DNA from: Isoetes taiwanensis
Taxonomy: Eukaryota; Streptophyta; Lycopodiopsida; Isoetales; Isoetaceae
Length of the DNA: 64,000 nt
NCBI GenBank assembly: GCA_021234155.1
Contig: JAJEKV010000003.1
Span: forward strand, 26,580,233 to 26,644,232
Direction of reading: 5' to 3'
Positions 61,318 to 64,000 of the stretch are shown here, piece after piece. The notes beneath the pieces were generated by a model. The model was not told where the DNA came from and did no database searches. It saw nothing but the letters and a program-made list of their open reading frames with translations. Made by a program: the position numbers and the translations under genes. How positions within the stretch are numbered: position 1 is the first letter of the stretch; every line of letters begins with the position of its first letter.

Positions 61318-62899
61318 TGTGACGCTTCCTGAATATATACGACCCCCGGTCGTATACATACGGGGACCTTCCCCTCCCATGGCGACCATCTCACCACGGG
61401 CAGGGCCCTCCATCTAACCCGGGACGTCTACGTAGAGACGCTCAGGTGAAGGACACGGAGGGGTCATTCGGCCCACGCCTTCGATGGGCGCCTACGTCGC
61501 GGAAGCATGAGTACAAGGGTTAGCACACAGCATAAATCACATATAAATAACCACCACGAGGGGTGGCACGTCCATCCAAATACCAACGGCAAAGAATATA
61601 CATCTAAATCTAGGAAAACACTCAAAACCCAGGTTCTACCCTGGCTCAGACTCTAGTGGGGAAGCGACTGACGGCTGGGTCTCAGGGAATTGGCAGACCG
61701 AATCTTGGCATAGCGTTGGCTGGCATAGAACATCGGCTAGGGTTGTCCACTCCATCCGCCCCTCCTGTGCACACTTTGCAGATGGGTCGATTCACGCTAT
61801 GGCTTCGCTATAGCCTTCCGGAGACGCAGACTCCAGGGGTCACCCTTTGAGTCTACTCCAGGTTCATGACACCTGGTCCGATGAGGCAGGTCGGGGAGGC
61901 GTCCCCTTCCAGGATCACAGTGGTGTCGTGGGTGAGCTAGAGAATACGTGCCGCATCAGCGACCCCCGCATCCGTACCCGACTTACTCACCCTAATTCTA
62001 CGCAAAGTGCATGGTGCCCCATACGGGTCACACCACTACACCCAGGGAGTGTCCGACCCATACTCGGCCCTCCATGTGACCGGCTATCAGGGCTAGCCCA
62101 CTGTAGGTGTCTCAGGAGCCTTTTATGCTCGTGCAAGACCCCACCCCCTACTTCACCACTGCGTCCCTTGTCTGGTGCTAAGCCAGACCATAGCGTCTAT
62201 GACCCGGTGGGCTCTTGTGCACAGACCGAATCTACTAGGGTATTAAGGAAGTACTAGGAGCATTCTATACCCAAGCTCAGAGGCCTCTACCCCCCTTTTA
62301 ATCCCTGTTTAATGGAACGACTAAACCGACTCATAGAGACATCGACCATCCCATAACAGAGCATCATTCATAATTGAAAAGTGTTCCTAATTACCAAAGA
62401 AGGGTTAATCTCACCTAACTATCCAGAAAAGAATACTAGAGTGTTATTCTACAATTTGCAAATTAACTACCACTAACCAGAGTTTCGGCTGGACCCGTTG
62501 TCAAGGGGTGCTTCCATGGCTGTACCGGGGTAACAGCAACAGTGAAAGGGTGTTTGGCGATCTGGGGGCGAACAGCAACGGTTTCTTGAGCGCTCAGCTG
62601 CTCCTGGCGCTTTGCTGGGTCGAAATTGGCCTGATCTGAGGATGGCACTGCCCTTTGGTGGCCTAGTTTAGCAACCCTCATGCTGGCCACCCGGGTGATG
62701 CCAAATGGCGCCTTCCCAGTCTGGATTGACTTAATCACATAGTCTTTTGATAATTATCCTTAATAATTTGGTTAACATAGCTAATTAAATCCATTGTGGC
62801 CAACCCCCTAGGTTATCATCCCCCAGGTGGCGTGCCTAATACCGTGTGACGTGTTCTATATATTTATACGTACACCGTATAAATACTTGGAACGTCACA
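61318..62899 (-). repeat. Solo LTR of the E1/E2 family
   Basis: 1582 bp with TGTGACGCTTCC and GGAACGTCACA ends, collinear with E2 LTRs throughout (CGTCGCGGAAGCATGA, GGTTGTCCACTCCATCCGCC, TCCGATGAGGCAGG). It is flanked by a perfect GATTG duplication (61313-61317, 62900-62904). No internal sequence remains, so it arose by LTR-LTR recombination. It lies inside the Harbinger-like element. Confidence 0.93.
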
Positions 62900-62999
62900 G
62901 ATTGGAAAAGCAATCTGAATTCATAGACATTGGATAACACATTCTGCATTAAAGTAGGTATTTTGTGAAATATGAATTACATTATAATCTGAGATTCAT

Positions 63000-63360
63000 C
63001 ACAGCAGAAACAAAAGCAGAGGCAGTAGTGGCAGCAGGCAGGAAAAACAGTAGAGGCAGCAGGAAACATTACAGCAGAGGCATAAAGACCTGGGCCGAAA
63101 TACATGAACTGGTCCTGGGTTCTTGATTTACAGAAGAACAACTGCGAGGCATAAAGACCTGGGTTCTTGATTTACAGAAGAACAATTGCGAAATATAGAC
63201 CTGGAAATAACGATGAGATAGGAACTAAGCTTCGGCAGAATAGAGATCAGAATGAGCAACGACCCATTCCAGCACTACTGCAGATTCCATCCCTATTGAC
63301 ATAATCGGAGATGAACCCATTCCAGCCCTACTGCAGATTCCGTCCCTATTGCCCATTCCA
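63000..63360. repeat. Short internal duplications in the Harbinger-like element
   Basis: AGGCATAAAGACCTGGG and TTCTTGATTTACAGAAGAAC are duplicated near 63080-63190, and CCATTCCAGC-CTACTGCAGATTCC is duplicated at about 63265 and 63315. Confidence 0.7.
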
Positions 63361-63864
63361 ACCTACAGCTGCAAAAAAACAAGGCCGATTTCCAAGAACA
63401 AACACCAATTACCTTCTACAAGGCCAATCTGCAACACCAAATTCGACCTGCCAATGCAAATCCGAAGGGCAATCCGACCTGCAATTCGACCTGTCAATGC
63501 AAATCCGATTCTTGATATTTATAAAGTATATTCCGATCAAACCCTTCCATTCCCGACGATTCAATCAACCATTCCAATCCTTGGACTGTCGACGATCCAT
63601 TCCAGTCACGGCTCGACCTATTTACTCTTTTTTATAATACCCTAAAGATCCGGCAGAGCAGCCCTGTGATAGGATAGAAATGTATACCTTATTTTGTGGC
63701 GGGGGGTTTCCCCCGGAATAAAATGCTCCACTCAAGTTGTACGGAACCCAATTAAGACATGTCTTAAATTGTGCAGTGGAAAAACTATGGTGACTTATTT
63801 TTTTACGTGGCCCAATAATATTAAGCTAAATATAAGACAGAGGTGCCATGGAAAAAGGGCCTTA

Positions 63865-64000
63865 GAATAGAATGGAGTTTTTATCGTCCACGGAGACCAA
63901 TTGGCCTATGGGACTCAAACAGGAGGCGCAGCAAGCGTATTATTGTCTTGGTTAAAAAACCTTCTCCCCGCCCCGAATGGTTGTTTGGGAAAAAACCGTG
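63865..64000. other. Unassigned right edge
   Basis: Nothing recognised in the last bases. Confidence 0.4.

Larger units (their letters stand above)
61051..63861. mobile_element. Harbinger-like non-autonomous element with solo LTR
   Basis: Termini GGCCCTTTTTCCACGGCA and, inverted, GGCCCTTTTTCCATGGCA (17 of 18 matching), flanked by TTA on both sides (61048-61050 and 63862-63864), as for PIF/Harbinger. Without the inserted LTR it is about 1.2 kb. No transposase frame was seen. It shares the GGCGGGGG...CCCCCGG hairpin motif with the neighbouring MITE (here at about 63690-63720), so the two are relatives. Confidence 0.78.

Overview
The window is plant nuclear DNA dominated by transposable elements. 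It holds intron-bearing genes, chromodomain Ty3/gypsy retrotransposons with initiator-Met-tRNA primer sites, a TRIM, a Mutator-like element, Harbinger-like MITEs and a SUVR4-type SET-domain gene. TE density and the absence of familiar crop families would suit a large, repeat-rich land-plant genome such as a fern, lycophyte or gymnosperm, but the species cannot be read from the sequence.

Layout. 1-12013: an old, decayed minus-strand gypsy element (called E1). It has the tail of its 3' LTR, broken gag-pol, an extra-ORF remnant, a histone-H3-like remnant, four palindromes, a PBS and the 5' LTR; 362 Ns lie at 572-933. 12014-16682: no confident gene. 16683-17220: a TRIM. 17221-19117: unassigned. 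19123-52415: a 33.3-kb composite gypsy element (E2, minus strand) with three LTRs and two internal regions, bounded by one 5-bp target duplication (ACCTT). Its left internal region carries an 8.65-kb Mutator-like DNA transposon (21192-29845), whose empty site is visible in the right internal copy. 52421-57569: relics, including the 3' end of a plus-strand gypsy element (E3). 57570-60141: a complete seven-exon gene for a SUVR4-like histone H3 lysine methyltransferase. 60700-63864: two Harbinger-type elements, the second carrying a solo LTR of the E1/E2 family.

Two systems stand out. (1) E2 encodes, upstream of gag, a 412-aa protein ending in a nearly complete histone H3 fold. The related, older E1 has an H3-like remnant at the same relative place, so the histone looks like an established part of this retrotransposon lineage. 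(2) The Mutator-like element has two divergent intron-containing genes: a DDE/SWIM transposase (1043 aa) and a 992-aa protein joining a ParB-like domain to a beta-class DNA amino-methyltransferase. Seven copies of a partly palindromic 20-bp motif lie between them.

Caveat. The two E2 copies differ chiefly by small changes clustered at CAG/CTG sites. This fits systematic base-calling error at methylated CHG sites better than mutation, so many frameshifts in the retroelements may not be real.
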